Source of the DNA: DASUAO01 sp035763745
GTDB lineage: Bacteria; Actinomycetota; Acidimicrobiia; IMCC26256; PALSA-555
Direction: 5' to 3'
Assembly: GCA_035763745.1 (NCBI GenBank)
Contig: DASUAO010000032.1
Coordinates: forward strand, 1 to 25,495
Length of the DNA stretch: 25,495 nt
Part shown: one piece after another, positions 8,358 through 14,860 of the stretch
Numbering within the stretch: the stretch's first letter is position 1
Layout of the letters: every line of letters starts with the position of its first letter
Position numbers and translations under genes: made by a program
The notes under the pieces: model-generated
What the model saw: only the letters and a program-made list of their open reading frames with translations
Database searches by the model: none
Told to the model about the DNA's origin: nothing

Positions 8358-8363
8358 TAGGCT
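8358..8363 (+). promoter_or_regulatory. -10 box giving leaderless DUF4328 mRNA
   Basis: TAGGCT lies with its last base exactly 7 nt before the ATG at 8370, so the expected transcript start is the A of the start codon. No Shine–Dalgarno sequence is present. The -35 is not recognisable. Confidence 0.5.
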
Positions 8364-8369
8364 CGGCCC

Positions 8370-9038
8370 ATGACACCGTGGCGCAACCAGCGGATCCTGG
8401 GAGCGGCGCTCACGGCCGCGTTGATCGTGGGCGGCATGGTCGCCCTCGCACGCGCGTCGGCCATCGGCGCGCGGCTCGTGGCGCTCGCTTCCCGGGCGGG
8501 CCAGCTCCGGTCCCGAGCGGTCGACACCGACGAGCTGGTGCGGATCGCCGACCTCGCGAGTGGGCTCGCGTTGGTCGTCATCGGTCCGATGTTCCTCGCG
8601 TGGCTGTGGCGCGCGGCCAAGAACCAGCAGGCGCTCGGGCGGCGACCGGAGCGCCTCGGGCCGGGGTGGGCGATCGGAGGGTGGTTCGTGCCGGTGGCGA
8701 ACCTCGCCATCCCGGTGCTCGTCGTCCAGGACCTCTGGCGCGGCAGCGACGCGACCATCGACCGCGACGATCCCCGGTGGCGGATCGCCGACCGATCATG
8801 GCTGGTGGGCTGGTGGTGGGGATTGCTCCTCGTCGGTCTCCTGGGCGTGTCGGGCGAGCGAGCCGATCAACCGAGCGAACGCATCGCCACCCTCGAGCAG
8901 GCGAACGTCCTCGCCCTGCTGGGCTCGCTGGGCGCGGCTGCCGCAGCGATCCTCGCGATCCTGGTCGTGCGTCGGCTCGGGGCGCGCCAGGAGGAGTGTC
9001 GGCGGACGCAGGCGGTTGCCCCCGCTCCCCCGGGCTAG
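8370..9038 (+). CDS. DUF4328 domain membrane protein
   Basis: The 222-residue protein has about five hydrophobic segments: an N-terminal helix after MTPWRNQRI, one around residues 62–80 (LASGLALVVIGPMFLAWLWRAAKNQQAL), GWFVPVANLAIPVLVVQDLWR, the Trp-rich SWLVGWWWGLLLVGLLGV and a C-terminal helix. The W-RAAKN and GPGWAIGGWFVPVANLAIP blocks are the DUF4328 signature. Function is unknown; the family is common in actinobacteria, sometimes fused to kinase or zinc-ribbon modules, which are absent here. It is divergent from the F420-type gene with only 36 bp between starts, and its TAG stop overlaps the stop of csoR in the shared tetranucleotide CTAG (9035–9038). Confidence 0.8.
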   Translation: MTPWRNQRILGAALTAALIVGGMVALARASAIGARLVALASRAGQLRSRAVDTDELVRIADLASGLALVVIGPMFLAWLWRAAKNQQALGRRPERLGPGWAIGGWFVPVANLAIPVLVVQDLWRGSDATIDRDDPRWRIADRSWLVGWWWGLLLVGLLGVSGERADQPSERIATLEQANVLALLGSLGAAAAAILAILVVRRLGARQEECRRTQAVAPAPPG

Positions 9039-9322
9039 ACGCGGAGGAGCCGTTCCACGGCGCGGACCGCCTCGTGGACCTTCTCGTCGCCGAGTGCCTC
9101 GCTCGTCGACGCGGCGTCGCGCACGCAGTGGCGCACGTGCTCGTCGAGCAGTCCGAGACCGACGCCCTGGAGGGCCTTGGTCACCGCGGCGATCTGGGTG
9201 AGCACGTCGATGCAGTACTCGTCGTCCTCGATCATCCGCTGCAGACCGCGCACCTGGCCCTCGATCCGCCGCAGCCGCGTCCGGTAGTGGCCCTTCGTGA
9301 GGGTGTAGTCCTTGGTCGTCAT
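9035..9322 (-). CDS. csoR: Copper-sensing repressor CsoR
   Basis: The 95-residue product is a DUF156/CsoR-family all-helical DNA-binding repressor. The Cu(I)-site residues of the family are present: Cys37 in EYCIDVLTQ and His62 and Cys66 in DEHVRHC, matching the C-H-C pattern of copper sensors rather than nickel (RcnR/InrS) or persulfide (CstR) relatives. RLRRIEGQVRGLQRMIE is the typical first helix. When Cu(I) binds, the tetramer leaves DNA and the genes are expressed. It is divergent from copA with 37 bp between start codons, which hold one palindromic operator. The start at 9322 was preferred over longer in-frame sequence because that sequence is antisense to copA and the -10 box lies exactly 7 nt upstream. 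Confidence 0.95.
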   Translation of the reverse strand: MTTKDYTLTKGHYRTRLRRIEGQVRGLQRMIEDDEYCIDVLTQIAAVTKALQGVGLGLLDEHVRHCVRDAASTSEALGDEKVHEAVRAVERLLRV

Positions 9323-9323
9323 C

Positions 9324-9353
9324 TGGACACTATACCCTACTGGGGTATATGAT
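9324..9353. promoter_or_regulatory. Divergent csoR/copA promoters and CsoR operator
   Basis: The operator is a 19-bp inverted repeat, TATACCC-tactg-GGGTATA (9331–9349), agreeing with the ATACCC/GGGTAT type bound by CsoR proteins. For copA, TGGACA (9324–9329) and TATGAT (9348–9353) are 18 bp apart and predict a start at 9360, the A of the copA ATG. For csoR on the minus strand, TATAGT (9334–9329) predicts a start at 9322, the A of its ATG. Each -10 box overlaps one operator arm, so a bound CsoR would block both. Both mRNAs would be leaderless. Confidence 0.8.
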
Positions 9354-9359
9354 GAAGCC

Positions 9360-11591
9360 ATGACGACACCCGCCACCTCCATCGCCGCCGGTGAGGATCT
9401 CGAGCGCTGCGACCTCCCGATCGAGGGCATGACCTGCGCGTCGTGCGCGGCGCGCATCGAGAAGGCGCTCGGGGATCGCGACGGTGTGCGCACCGCCGCG
9501 GTGAACTTCGCGGCGAAGCGGGCCACGGTGACCTTCGACCCTCACGCGCTGCACCGAGGCGACCTGACCCGCACCGTGACCGACCTCGGGTACGGCGTGC
9601 CCGCCGACACCGACGCCGACTCCGACCCGGAGCGCACGGAGCTCCGGGAGCTGACGCCACGCCTCGTCGTGTCGATCGCGCTCACGATCCCACTCGTGCT
9701 CGTCTCGATGGTGCCGGGCCTGCAGTTCGACGGGTGGCAGTGGGTCGCGCTGGCGCTCGCGAGCCCGGTGATCCTCTGGGGTGGCTCGCCGTTCCATCGG
9801 GCGACCCTCGTCAACCTCCGTCACCGTGCCACCACGATGGACACGCTCGTCTCGCTCGGCACCCTCACCGCGTACGGCTGGTCGATCGTCGCGCTGTTGT
9901 TCCTCGGCGCCGCCGAGCACGGCGGCGGGATGTCCTTCGGTGCGCTCTTCTCGGGCGACGGCGAAGCGCACGTCTACTTCGAGACCGCCGGCGCGATCAT
10001 CACGCTGCTCCTCCTCGGCCGGTACTTCGAGGCCAGGGCGCGCGGACGCTCGAGCCACGCGCTCCGGGCGCTCCTCGAGCTGGGCGCGAAGACGGCCCGA
10101 CTCGAGACCGGCGACGAAGTACCGACCGCCAGCCTGGTGGTCGGCGACCGAATCGTCGTCCGTCCGGGTGAGCGGATCGCCACTGACGGCAGGGTCGTCG
10201 ACGGCGCGTCCGCGGTCGACGTCTCGATGCTCACCGGGGAGCCGGTACCGGTCGACGTGGCCCCCGGTGACGAGGTGTTCGGCGCGACCGTCAACACCTC
10301 CGGTCGCCTTGTCGTCGAGGCGACCAAGGTCGGGAGCGAGACCGCGCTCGCGCAGATCGCCCGCCTGGTGGAGGAGGCCCAGGGCTCGAAGGCGCCGGTG
10401 CAACGACTCGCCGACCGGATCTCCGGGGTGTTCGTGCCGGTGGTCCTCGTGATCGCCGCCGTCACACTCGCGGTTTGGCTCGCAGTGACGGGCGAGGTCG
10501 ACCGCGCGTTCACGGCCGCGGTCGCGGTGCTGATCATCGCGTGCCCGTGTGCCCTCGGCCTGGCGACGCCCACCGCGATCATGGTGGGCACCGGACGCGG
10601 TGCCCAGCTCGGGATCGTGATCAAGGGGGGCGAGGTGCTCGAGGCGACCCGACGGGTGGGCGCCGCCGTCCTCGACAAGACGGGCACCCTCACCGAGGGT
10701 CGGATGCGACTGGTGGACGTCATCGCCGCAACCGGGGTCGACGCCGACCTGCTGCTCACCCGGGCCGGGTCGGTCGAGGACGCCTCGGAGCACCCGATCG
10801 CGCGTGCGCTCGCGGGCGGGGCGCGCGATCGCGGGTCCGTCCTGACGACGCCGATCGGCTTCGTCAACGAACCGGGCGTCGGCGCGCGCGCCACGGTCGA
10901 CACGCTCGAGGTGCGCGTCGGACGACCGGAGTTCGTGGGCGCCGTCCCCGCGGAGCTCGAGACCGCGCTCCACGACCACCGAGGGAGCGGCCACACCATC
11001 GTCTACGCCGGATGGCAGGACGAGGCCCGCGGTGCGTTCGTCGTGTCGGACACGCTCAAGACGGGAAGCGTCGAAGCCGTTGCCGCCCTGCACGACCTCG
11101 GGATCGAGACCGTGCTCGTCACCGGAGACCGCCAGGACGCCGCTGACGCGATCGCTCGGGCCGTCGGCATCGATCGCGTCGTGGCCGAGGCGCTGCCCGG
11201 CGGGAAGGTGGACATCGTCCGCGAGCTCCAGGACGCAGGCAAGAGCGTCGCTGTCGTGGGCGACGGCGTGAACGACGCGCCGGCGCTCGCCCAGGCGGAC
11301 CTCGGCATCGCGATCGGGACCGGTACCGACGTCGCGATCGAGGCCAGCGACCTGACGCTGGTGTCGGGCGACCTCCGCGCCGCCGCCGACGCGATCGCGC
11401 TCTCGCGGCGGACGCTCGCGACGATCAAGGCGAACCTCTTCTGGGCGTTCGCCTACAACGTGGCCGCGATCCCGCTCGCGGCAGTGGGGCTGCTCAACCC
11501 GGTGATCGCGGCGGCCGCCATGGGGTTCTCGTCGGTGTTCGTGGTCACGAACTCGCTGCGCCTCCGCCGTTTCTCGGGCTACCGGGTGTGA
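9360..11591 (+). CDS. copA: Cu(I)-exporting P1B-type ATPase CopA
   Basis: The 743-residue protein has one N-terminal heavy-metal-associated domain with GMTCASC (C26/C29), eight membrane segments, and the P-type ATPase core: the phosphatase loop MLTGEPVPVD, the ion-path motif CPC (C395–C397, IIACPCALGLATP), the phosphorylation site DKTGTLT (D439), the SEHP nucleotide-domain motif and GDGVNDAPAL. Late membrane segments carry NLFWAFAYN and MGFSSVFVVTNSLRLRR, which together with CPC define Cu(I)-selective P1B-1 pumps. It exports cytoplasmic Cu(I). The ATG at 9360 was chosen because an upstream in-frame start would begin inside csoR and cross the operator. Its last 47 bp overlap the convergent DUF2505 gene. 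Confidence 0.97.
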   Translation: MTTPATSIAAGEDLERCDLPIEGMTCASCAARIEKALGDRDGVRTAAVNFAAKRATVTFDPHALHRGDLTRTVTDLGYGVPADTDADSDPERTELRELTPRLVVSIALTIPLVLVSMVPGLQFDGWQWVALALASPVILWGGSPFHRATLVNLRHRATTMDTLVSLGTLTAYGWSIVALLFLGAAEHGGGMSFGALFSGDGEAHVYFETAGAIITLLLLGRYFEARARGRSSHALRALLELGAKTARLETGDEVPTASLVVGDRIVVRPGERIATDGRVVDGASAVDVSMLTGEPVPVDVAPGDEVFGATVNTSGRLVVEATKVGSETALAQIARLVEEAQGSKAPVQRLADRISGVFVPVVLVIAAVTLAVWLAVTGEVDRAFTAAVAVLIIACPCALGLATPTAIMVGTGRGAQLGIVIKGGEVLEATRRVGAAVLDKTGTLTEGRMRLVDVIAATGVDADLLLTRAGSVEDASEHPIARALAGGARDRGSVLTTPIGFVNEPGVGARATVDTLEVRVGRPEFVGAVPAELETALHDHRGSGHTIVYAGWQDEARGAFVVSDTLKTGSVEAVAALHDLGIETVLVTGDRQDAADAIARAVGIDRVVAEALPGGKVDIVRELQDAGKSVAVVGDGVNDAPALAQADLGIAIGTGTDVAIEASDLTLVSGDLRAAADAIALSRRTLATIKANLFWAFAYNVAAIPLAAVGLLNPVIAAAAMGFSSVFVVTNSLRLRRFSGYRV

Positions 11592-12069
11592 GCCACGAGT
11601 CGAGCAGCGCGGCCTCCGCCGCTGCGTGCTCGCGCATGCCCGACACGATCGCGCTCTCGACCGTGCCTCCGACGAGCAGCATCCGGACCTTCACCATTCC
11701 TCGGAGCGTCCGGCGAGTGCCGGTGCCCGACGGTGCGAGCTCCGACGAGTAGCTGCACGACAGTCGATCGGCGTAGTGGTCGGCTTCGACCCGGTGCTCG
11801 GCTCGGAGGCCCATCAGATCGAACGACGCGTCGTCCACCCATGTGAGCCGGGCCGGATCGACGACCGCGGTGACAGCAGGGGCCAACGGTCCGGTGAAGC
11901 GCAGCCGTACACGAAGCCGGGCGGTCGTGGCGTCCCGTTGATGTTCGAGGAGCTCGGCGTGACCGAGCTTCGGCAGCGCGGCGCGCGCGGCGGCGAACGC
12001 GGGATCGAGCAACGCGTCCTGGACTCGCGCGGGAGGGCCGATGAGCCGTTGCTCGATCTCGAAGTCCAT
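11545..12069 (-). CDS. DUF2505 domain protein (START/SRPBCC-like)
   Basis: The 174-residue product matches DUF2505, an actinobacterial family thought to adopt a START-like helix-grip fold. It begins MDFEIEQRLIGPPARVQDALLDPAF, typical of SRPBCC lipid-binding-like proteins, followed by strand-rich sequence (TTARLRVRLRF, RLTWVDDASFDL, LSCSYSSELAP) and a C-terminal amphipathic helix (VESAIVSGMREHAAAEAALLDSWL). The ligand and role are unknown. Its 3' end overlaps copA by 47 bp on the opposite strand. The start has no ribosome site; TAGCCT (12081–12076) lies exactly 7 nt before the ATG, suggesting a leaderless mRNA. Confidence 0.8.
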   Translation of the reverse strand: MDFEIEQRLIGPPARVQDALLDPAFAAARAALPKLGHAELLEHQRDATTARLRVRLRFTGPLAPAVTAVVDPARLTWVDDASFDLMGLRAEHRVEADHYADRLSCSYSSELAPSGTGTRRTLRGMVKVRMLLVGGTVESAIVSGMREHAAAEAALLDSWLTPGSPRNGGGAASS

Positions 12070-12075
12070 TGCCGG

Positions 12076-12099
12076 AGGCTAGAGCGCAACGCGTACGCT
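12076..12099. promoter_or_regulatory. Divergent -10 boxes for DUF2505 and metF
   Basis: On the minus strand TAGCCT (12081–12076) is positioned so that transcription would start at the A of the DUF2505 ATG (12069). On the plus strand TACGCT (12094–12099) would give metF a leader of about 37 nt that includes its GAGGCGG ribosome site. The -35 elements are weak or absent. Confidence 0.45.
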
Positions 12100-12142
12100 G
12101 GTCGTCCGAACCGAGCGCGACGGACCCGACGAGGCGGAACCG

Positions 12143-13006
12143 GTGGCGAAGATCAGCACCATCTTGCACCGAGGACCGGCGGTGTCGTTCGAGTTCTTCC
12201 CGCCGCGGACGGAAGAGGCCGAGGCGGTGCTCGCGCAGACCCTCCACGACCTGGAGCCGCTCGCCCCGTCGTTCGTGTCGGTGACCTACGGCGCCGGGGG
12301 CACCACCCGGGAGCGCACCCACGACCTCGTGGTCCAGATCAACCGCGAGACCTCGATGACCGCCATGGCGCACCTCACCTGTGCTGCGCACACGCGTGTC
12401 GAGCTCGAGGGGATCGTCGACCGGTACCGCGACGCCGGAGTCGAGAACATCCTCGCCTTGGGAGGCGACCCGCCGGCCGAGCTCGGGCTCCCGGAGGGTG
12501 AGCTACGTCATGCGATCGACCTCGTGCGGCTCGCGCGGGAACGGGAGATCACCTCGATCGGGGTTGCCGTGCACCCCGAGCCGCATCCGGCGTCGCGGTC
12601 AATCGACTCCGACCGCGCGCACAGTGCCGAGAAGCTCGCCGAGGCCGACTTCGCGATCACGCAGTTCTTCTTCGACTCCCACCACTACTTCGACCTCGTC
12701 GAGGCACTCCGCGAGCGGGGCGTCGACCGCCCGGTGATCCCCGGGATCATGCCGGTGCTCAGCATCGCGGGGACGAAGCGCATGGCCGAGATGCAGGGCT
12801 CGGAGTTCCCCGAGTGGTTCATGGCGAAGCTGCGCAAGGTCGAGGACGACCCGGCTGCGGTGCGCCGGATCGGCATCGAGGAGTCCACGAAGCTCTGCCG
12901 CGAGCTGCTCGACGGTGGCGCGCCCGGGCTCCACTTCTTCACGCTCAACCGGTCGACGGCCACCCGCGAGATCTACGACAACCTGAACCTCGACCGGCCC
13001 GGCTGA
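12143..13006 (+). CDS. metF: 5,10-methylenetetrahydrofolate reductase
   Basis: The 287-residue product is a bacterial-type MetF, a flavoprotein that reduces 5,10-methylene-tetrahydrofolate to 5-methyl-tetrahydrofolate, the methyl donor for methionine synthesis. Family blocks are VSFEFFPPRTEEAE near the N-terminus (with the conserved Glu), FVSVTYGAGGTTRERT, MAHLTCAAHTR, NILALGGDPP, the FAITQFFFDSHHYFDLVE block and PVIPGIMPVLS, ending in GAPGLHFFTLNRS. The length fits the compact bacterial enzyme with no regulatory C-terminal domain. It starts with GTG after a GAGGCGG site. It is not in an operon with metX/metY, which lie 5 kb downstream on the other strand. Confidence 0.96.
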   Translation: MAKISTILHRGPAVSFEFFPPRTEEAEAVLAQTLHDLEPLAPSFVSVTYGAGGTTRERTHDLVVQINRETSMTAMAHLTCAAHTRVELEGIVDRYRDAGVENILALGGDPPAELGLPEGELRHAIDLVRLAREREITSIGVAVHPEPHPASRSIDSDRAHSAEKLAEADFAITQFFFDSHHYFDLVEALRERGVDRPVIPGIMPVLSIAGTKRMAEMQGSEFPEWFMAKLRKVEDDPAAVRRIGIEESTKLCRELLDGGAPGLHFFTLNRSTATREIYDNLNLDRPG

Positions 13007-13031
13007 CGTCCGGCGTCCCTCACCGGGCGTC
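13005..13031. terminator. Hairpin between metF and convergent secreted-protein gene
   Basis: GACGTCCGG (13005–13013) pairs with CCGGGCGTC (13023–13031) over 9 bp with one G·U pair and a 9-nt loop. It begins within the metF stop codon and ends 4 bp before the stop of the convergent gene, so it can serve both. Confidence 0.65.
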
Positions 13032-13034
13032 CCG

Positions 13035-13673
13035 CTACTTCAGGCCCTTCTTCAGGCGCTTGATCGACGCGATCGCGAGGTCGGCGGTGATCGGGAGCGG
13101 CTCGTCGACGTTCTGCGTGGTGATGCCCGTGACCCCTCGGCCGACGCGGAACGCGACCGCTTCGAGGATCACCGTCGCCTCGCCCTCCTCGGTGGGGATC
13201 GTGACGGTGGCCAGGAAGCCGACGCCGTCGTTCGCGGGGCCGCCGGAGACGTCGAGCTCGTCGACCGAGACGGAGGCGTCGGGGGTGTCGGCGAGCCCCT
13301 CGTCGAGAAGATCGCTCACGCAGTCGACGGCGGCCGGGTCCTGGAACGCGGCGAGGTAGGACTTCGCGTCCTTCACGTTCGGGAACACGAACACCGAGTT
13401 CGTGACCTCCGCGTTCTCCTGGGAGAAGTCGGGCGAGTTGAACTCGTACTCCGTGGCGTCATCGTTCGCGGCGTCGGTGTCGGCACAGGACGGGATCCCG
13501 GACGGATCGTCCTCCACGTGCTTCGACGTGTCCCATCCGCGCCCGAGGTCCTTCACCGTGATCGACGCCGCCTTCGCGATCTGCTTGTCGGTCTTCGCGG
13601 CGGCGGGGAGCGCGGTGAGCCCCACGGCGAGCAGTGCGGCCACGACCGTCGCGGTCGATCGGCGGACGAGCAT
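13035..13673 (-). CDS. Secreted protein of unknown function
   Basis: The 212-residue product begins with a clear signal peptide: basic MLVRRS, a hydrophobic core TATVVAALLAVGLTAL and a cleavage region PAAA-K. There is no lipobox Cys. The mature domain of about 185 residues has two cysteines (IPSCADTD and AVDCVSD) that could form one disulfide, and alternating strands and helices; the repeated actinobacterial theme of a secreted sensor-like domain (as in PknH-type extracellular domains) is possible but not shown. The ATG at 13673 has AGGAG 8 nt upstream; GTG at 13676 is immediately before it and is an alternative. It follows tRNA-Ser(CGA) by 34 bp on the same strand. Confidence 0.75.
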   Translation of the reverse strand: MLVRRSTATVVAALLAVGLTALPAAAKTDKQIAKAASITVKDLGRGWDTSKHVEDDPSGIPSCADTDAANDDATEYEFNSPDFSQENAEVTNSVFVFPNVKDAKSYLAAFQDPAAVDCVSDLLDEGLADTPDASVSVDELDVSGGPANDGVGFLATVTIPTEEGEATVILEAVAFRVGRGVTGITTQNVDEPLPITADLAIASIKRLKKGLK

Positions 13674-13707
13674 CACAGCGACTCCTGTTCTGTGGGAGGT
13701 GGACGAA

Positions 13708-13795
13708 TGGCGGAGGGAGTGGGATTTGAACCCACGGTGCCCGGAGGCACAATGGTTTTCGAGACCATCCGATTCGGCCGCTCTCGCATCCCTCC
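13708..13795 (-). tRNA. tRNA-Ser (anticodon CGA)
   Basis: A complete cloverleaf with a long variable arm can be folded. The acceptor GGAGGGA (13795–13789) pairs with TCCCTCC, the anticodon stem ATGGT/ACCAT encloses CTCGAAA giving anticodon CGA, and the T arm contains GGTTCAAATCC. The discriminator is G and the 3' CCA is encoded (13710–13708). It decodes UCG. Confidence 0.95.
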
Positions 13796-13852
13796 GAGGA
13801 CGATCCTAGGTGGTCGGGACGCCGACTCCCCGGGGCGAAGCGGCCCGAGACC

Positions 13853-14353
13853 TCACCGAGATCGCCGGGCGCGGAAGAACGACTCGAGGGCCTCGGCGCA
13901 CTCGTCCGCACGAACCCCGGGGACGACCGGGAACTCGTGGTTCAGGCGGGGGTCGACGCCGAGGTGGTACAGGCTCCCGAGCGCGCCGGCCTTCGGGTCG
14001 GCGGCCCCGAACGCGACGCAACCGATGCGCGCCGAGACGGCCGCGCCCGCACACATCGGACAGGGTTCGAGCGTGACCACCAGCGCGCACTCGTCGAGTC
14101 GCCACGACCCGACCGACTCGGCGGCGCGTCGCAGTGCGAGCACCTCGGCGTGCGCGGTCGGGTCCGCCGCGTGCTCGCGCTCGTTGTGGGCGCGGGCGAC
14201 GACCGAGGCGTCGGAGAGCCGCGCGACCACGGCCCCGACCGGGACGTCCCCGCCGGCTGCTGCGAGCGCGGCCTCCTCGAGCGCGATGCCCATCAGCGTG
14301 GGCAGGGCTGCGACGAGCGCGGGGTTCGTCGGGTCGGGCGGCGGGGCGGACAT
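13853..14353 (-). CDS. tadA: tRNA-specific adenosine deaminase TadA
   Basis: The 166-residue product has the zinc-dependent deaminase core: the AHAE motif with zinc ligand His68 and catalytic proton-shuttle Glu70, and LEPCPMCAGA with zinc ligands Cys98 and Cys101. HNEREHAADPTAHAE, GSWRL and the C-terminal GSLYHLGVDPRLNHEFPVVPGV are typical of TadA, which converts A34 to inosine in tRNA-Arg(ACG); other nucleoside deaminases lack the last block. The ATG at 14353 has GGGAGG 6 nt upstream. It is flanked at both ends by tRNA-Ser genes on the same strand (19 and 57 bp), so the three are probably one transcript from the promoter at 14476. Confidence 0.93.
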   Translation of the reverse strand: MSAPPPDPTNPALVAALPTLMGIALEEAALAAAGGDVPVGAVVARLSDASVVARAHNEREHAADPTAHAEVLALRRAAESVGSWRLDECALVVTLEPCPMCAGAAVSARIGCVAFGAADPKAGALGSLYHLGVDPRLNHEFPVVPGVRADECAEALESFFRARRSR

Positions 14354-14371
14354 GGGGGCCTCCCGTGCGAG

Positions 14372-14459
14372 TGGCGGAGGGAGTGGGATTCGAACCCACG
14401 GTGAGTTGCCCCACACACGCTTTCCAAGCGTGCCGATTCGGCCGCTCTCGCATCCCTCC
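14372..14459 (-). tRNA. tRNA-Ser (anticodon GGA)
   Basis: The acceptor GGAGGGA (14459–14453) pairs with TCCCTCC. The anticodon stem CACGC/GCGTG encloses TTGGAAA, giving anticodon GGA. There is a long serine-type variable arm, a T arm with GGTTCGAATCC, discriminator G and an encoded CCA (14374–14372). It decodes UCC and UCU. Confidence 0.96.
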
Positions 14460-14469
14460 GGAGACCGGC

Positions 14470-14520
14470 GATCGTACCGGGGGCGCGGCACGGGACCGGA
14501 GCCGAACAGCCGGTACGATC
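14470..14520. promoter_or_regulatory. Back-to-back promoters for tRNA-Ser/tadA (-) and SRP RNA (+)
   Basis: A perfect 11-bp inverted repeat, GATCGTACCGG (14470–14480) and CCGGTACGATC (14510–14520), is separated by 29 bp. Each arm contains a TACGAT -10 box pointing outward. The minus-strand box predicts a start at 14464, 5 nt ahead of the tRNA 5' end; the plus-strand box predicts 14526, 3 nt ahead of the closing helix of the SRP RNA. Both distances are what stable-RNA promoters need. Confidence 0.7.
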
Positions 14521-14525
14521 ACCCG

Positions 14526-14799
14526 CGCGGACCGTGCTAGGTGGGGAGCTCGTGGTGCCCTGCACCCTCAATCCACGTACGAGGGGCTGAACTCCCACCC
14601 GAGGCTCGGATCGCCGCCCACTCGGCCCCGTCCCGGTGCCGACGGTCGGGTCCTGCGCAACGAAGCCCCGCGAACCGAGTCAGGTCCGGAAGGAAGCAGC
14701 TCTCAGCGGACCGCTCCGTGTGCCGCAGGTACACCTGACCCGAGCCGGAGCGGGTCACCGACGGGTGGCGCCTCCGGGTCGACGGTGGGTGCACGGTCC
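14526..14799 (+). ncRNA. ffs: Signal recognition particle RNA, large (Alu-containing) type
   Basis: The S-domain tip is unmistakable: CAGGTCCGGAAGGAAGCAGC at 14680–14700 with the GGAA tetraloop and the Ffh-binding asymmetric loop, on a stem closed by CCTGCG (14652–14657)/CGCAGG (14724–14729). Upstream, GTGCTAGGTGGGGAG, GTGGTGCCCTG and CAATCCACG match the Alu domain of the B. subtilis scRNA: helices CGTGG/CCACG (14551–14555/14573–14577), CCCTC/GAGGG (14565–14569/14581–14585) and GGTGGGGAG/CTCCCACC. The ends pair perfectly, GGACCGTGC (14529–14537) with GCACGGTCC (14791–14799). The closed RNA is 271 nt. It forms the RNA core of SRP with Ffh for co-translational targeting. A small 4.5S-like RNA starting near 14641 is the alternative, but would leave the Alu pairing unexplained. 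Confidence 0.9.
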
Positions 14800-14813
14800 G
14801 CACCCCGACGTCG

Positions 14814-14831
14814 GCGGGCCTGCCGGCCCGC
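14814..14831 (+). terminator. Terminator hairpin after SRP RNA
   Basis: GCGGGCC-TGCC-GGCCCGC is a perfect 7-bp stem with a 4-nt loop, 15 nt beyond the closing helix of the SRP RNA and before the dnaX -10 box at 14850. Confidence 0.6.
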
Positions 14832-14849
14832 TCTCGCCTGAACGGTTGG

Positions 14850-14855
14850 TACGGT
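14850..14855 (+). promoter_or_regulatory. -10 box immediately before dnaX
   Basis: TACGGT ends 6 nt before the GTG start of dnaX, so the mRNA would begin at or within one base of the start codon. No Shine–Dalgarno sequence is present in front of this GTG, which otherwise has strong protein-level support. Confidence 0.4.
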
Positions 14856-14860
14856 CGGGC

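Noticed and set aside
9330..11093. A minus-strand open frame of 587 codons
   Set aside because: It is antisense to copA, whose motifs are complete; the translated product is His/Arg/Asp-rich low complexity.
14641..14745. Small 4.5S-type SRP RNA as the whole ncRNA gene
   Set aside because: The upstream Alu-domain helices, the perfect closing helix to 14799 and the promoter position fit a 271-nt large-type RNA better.
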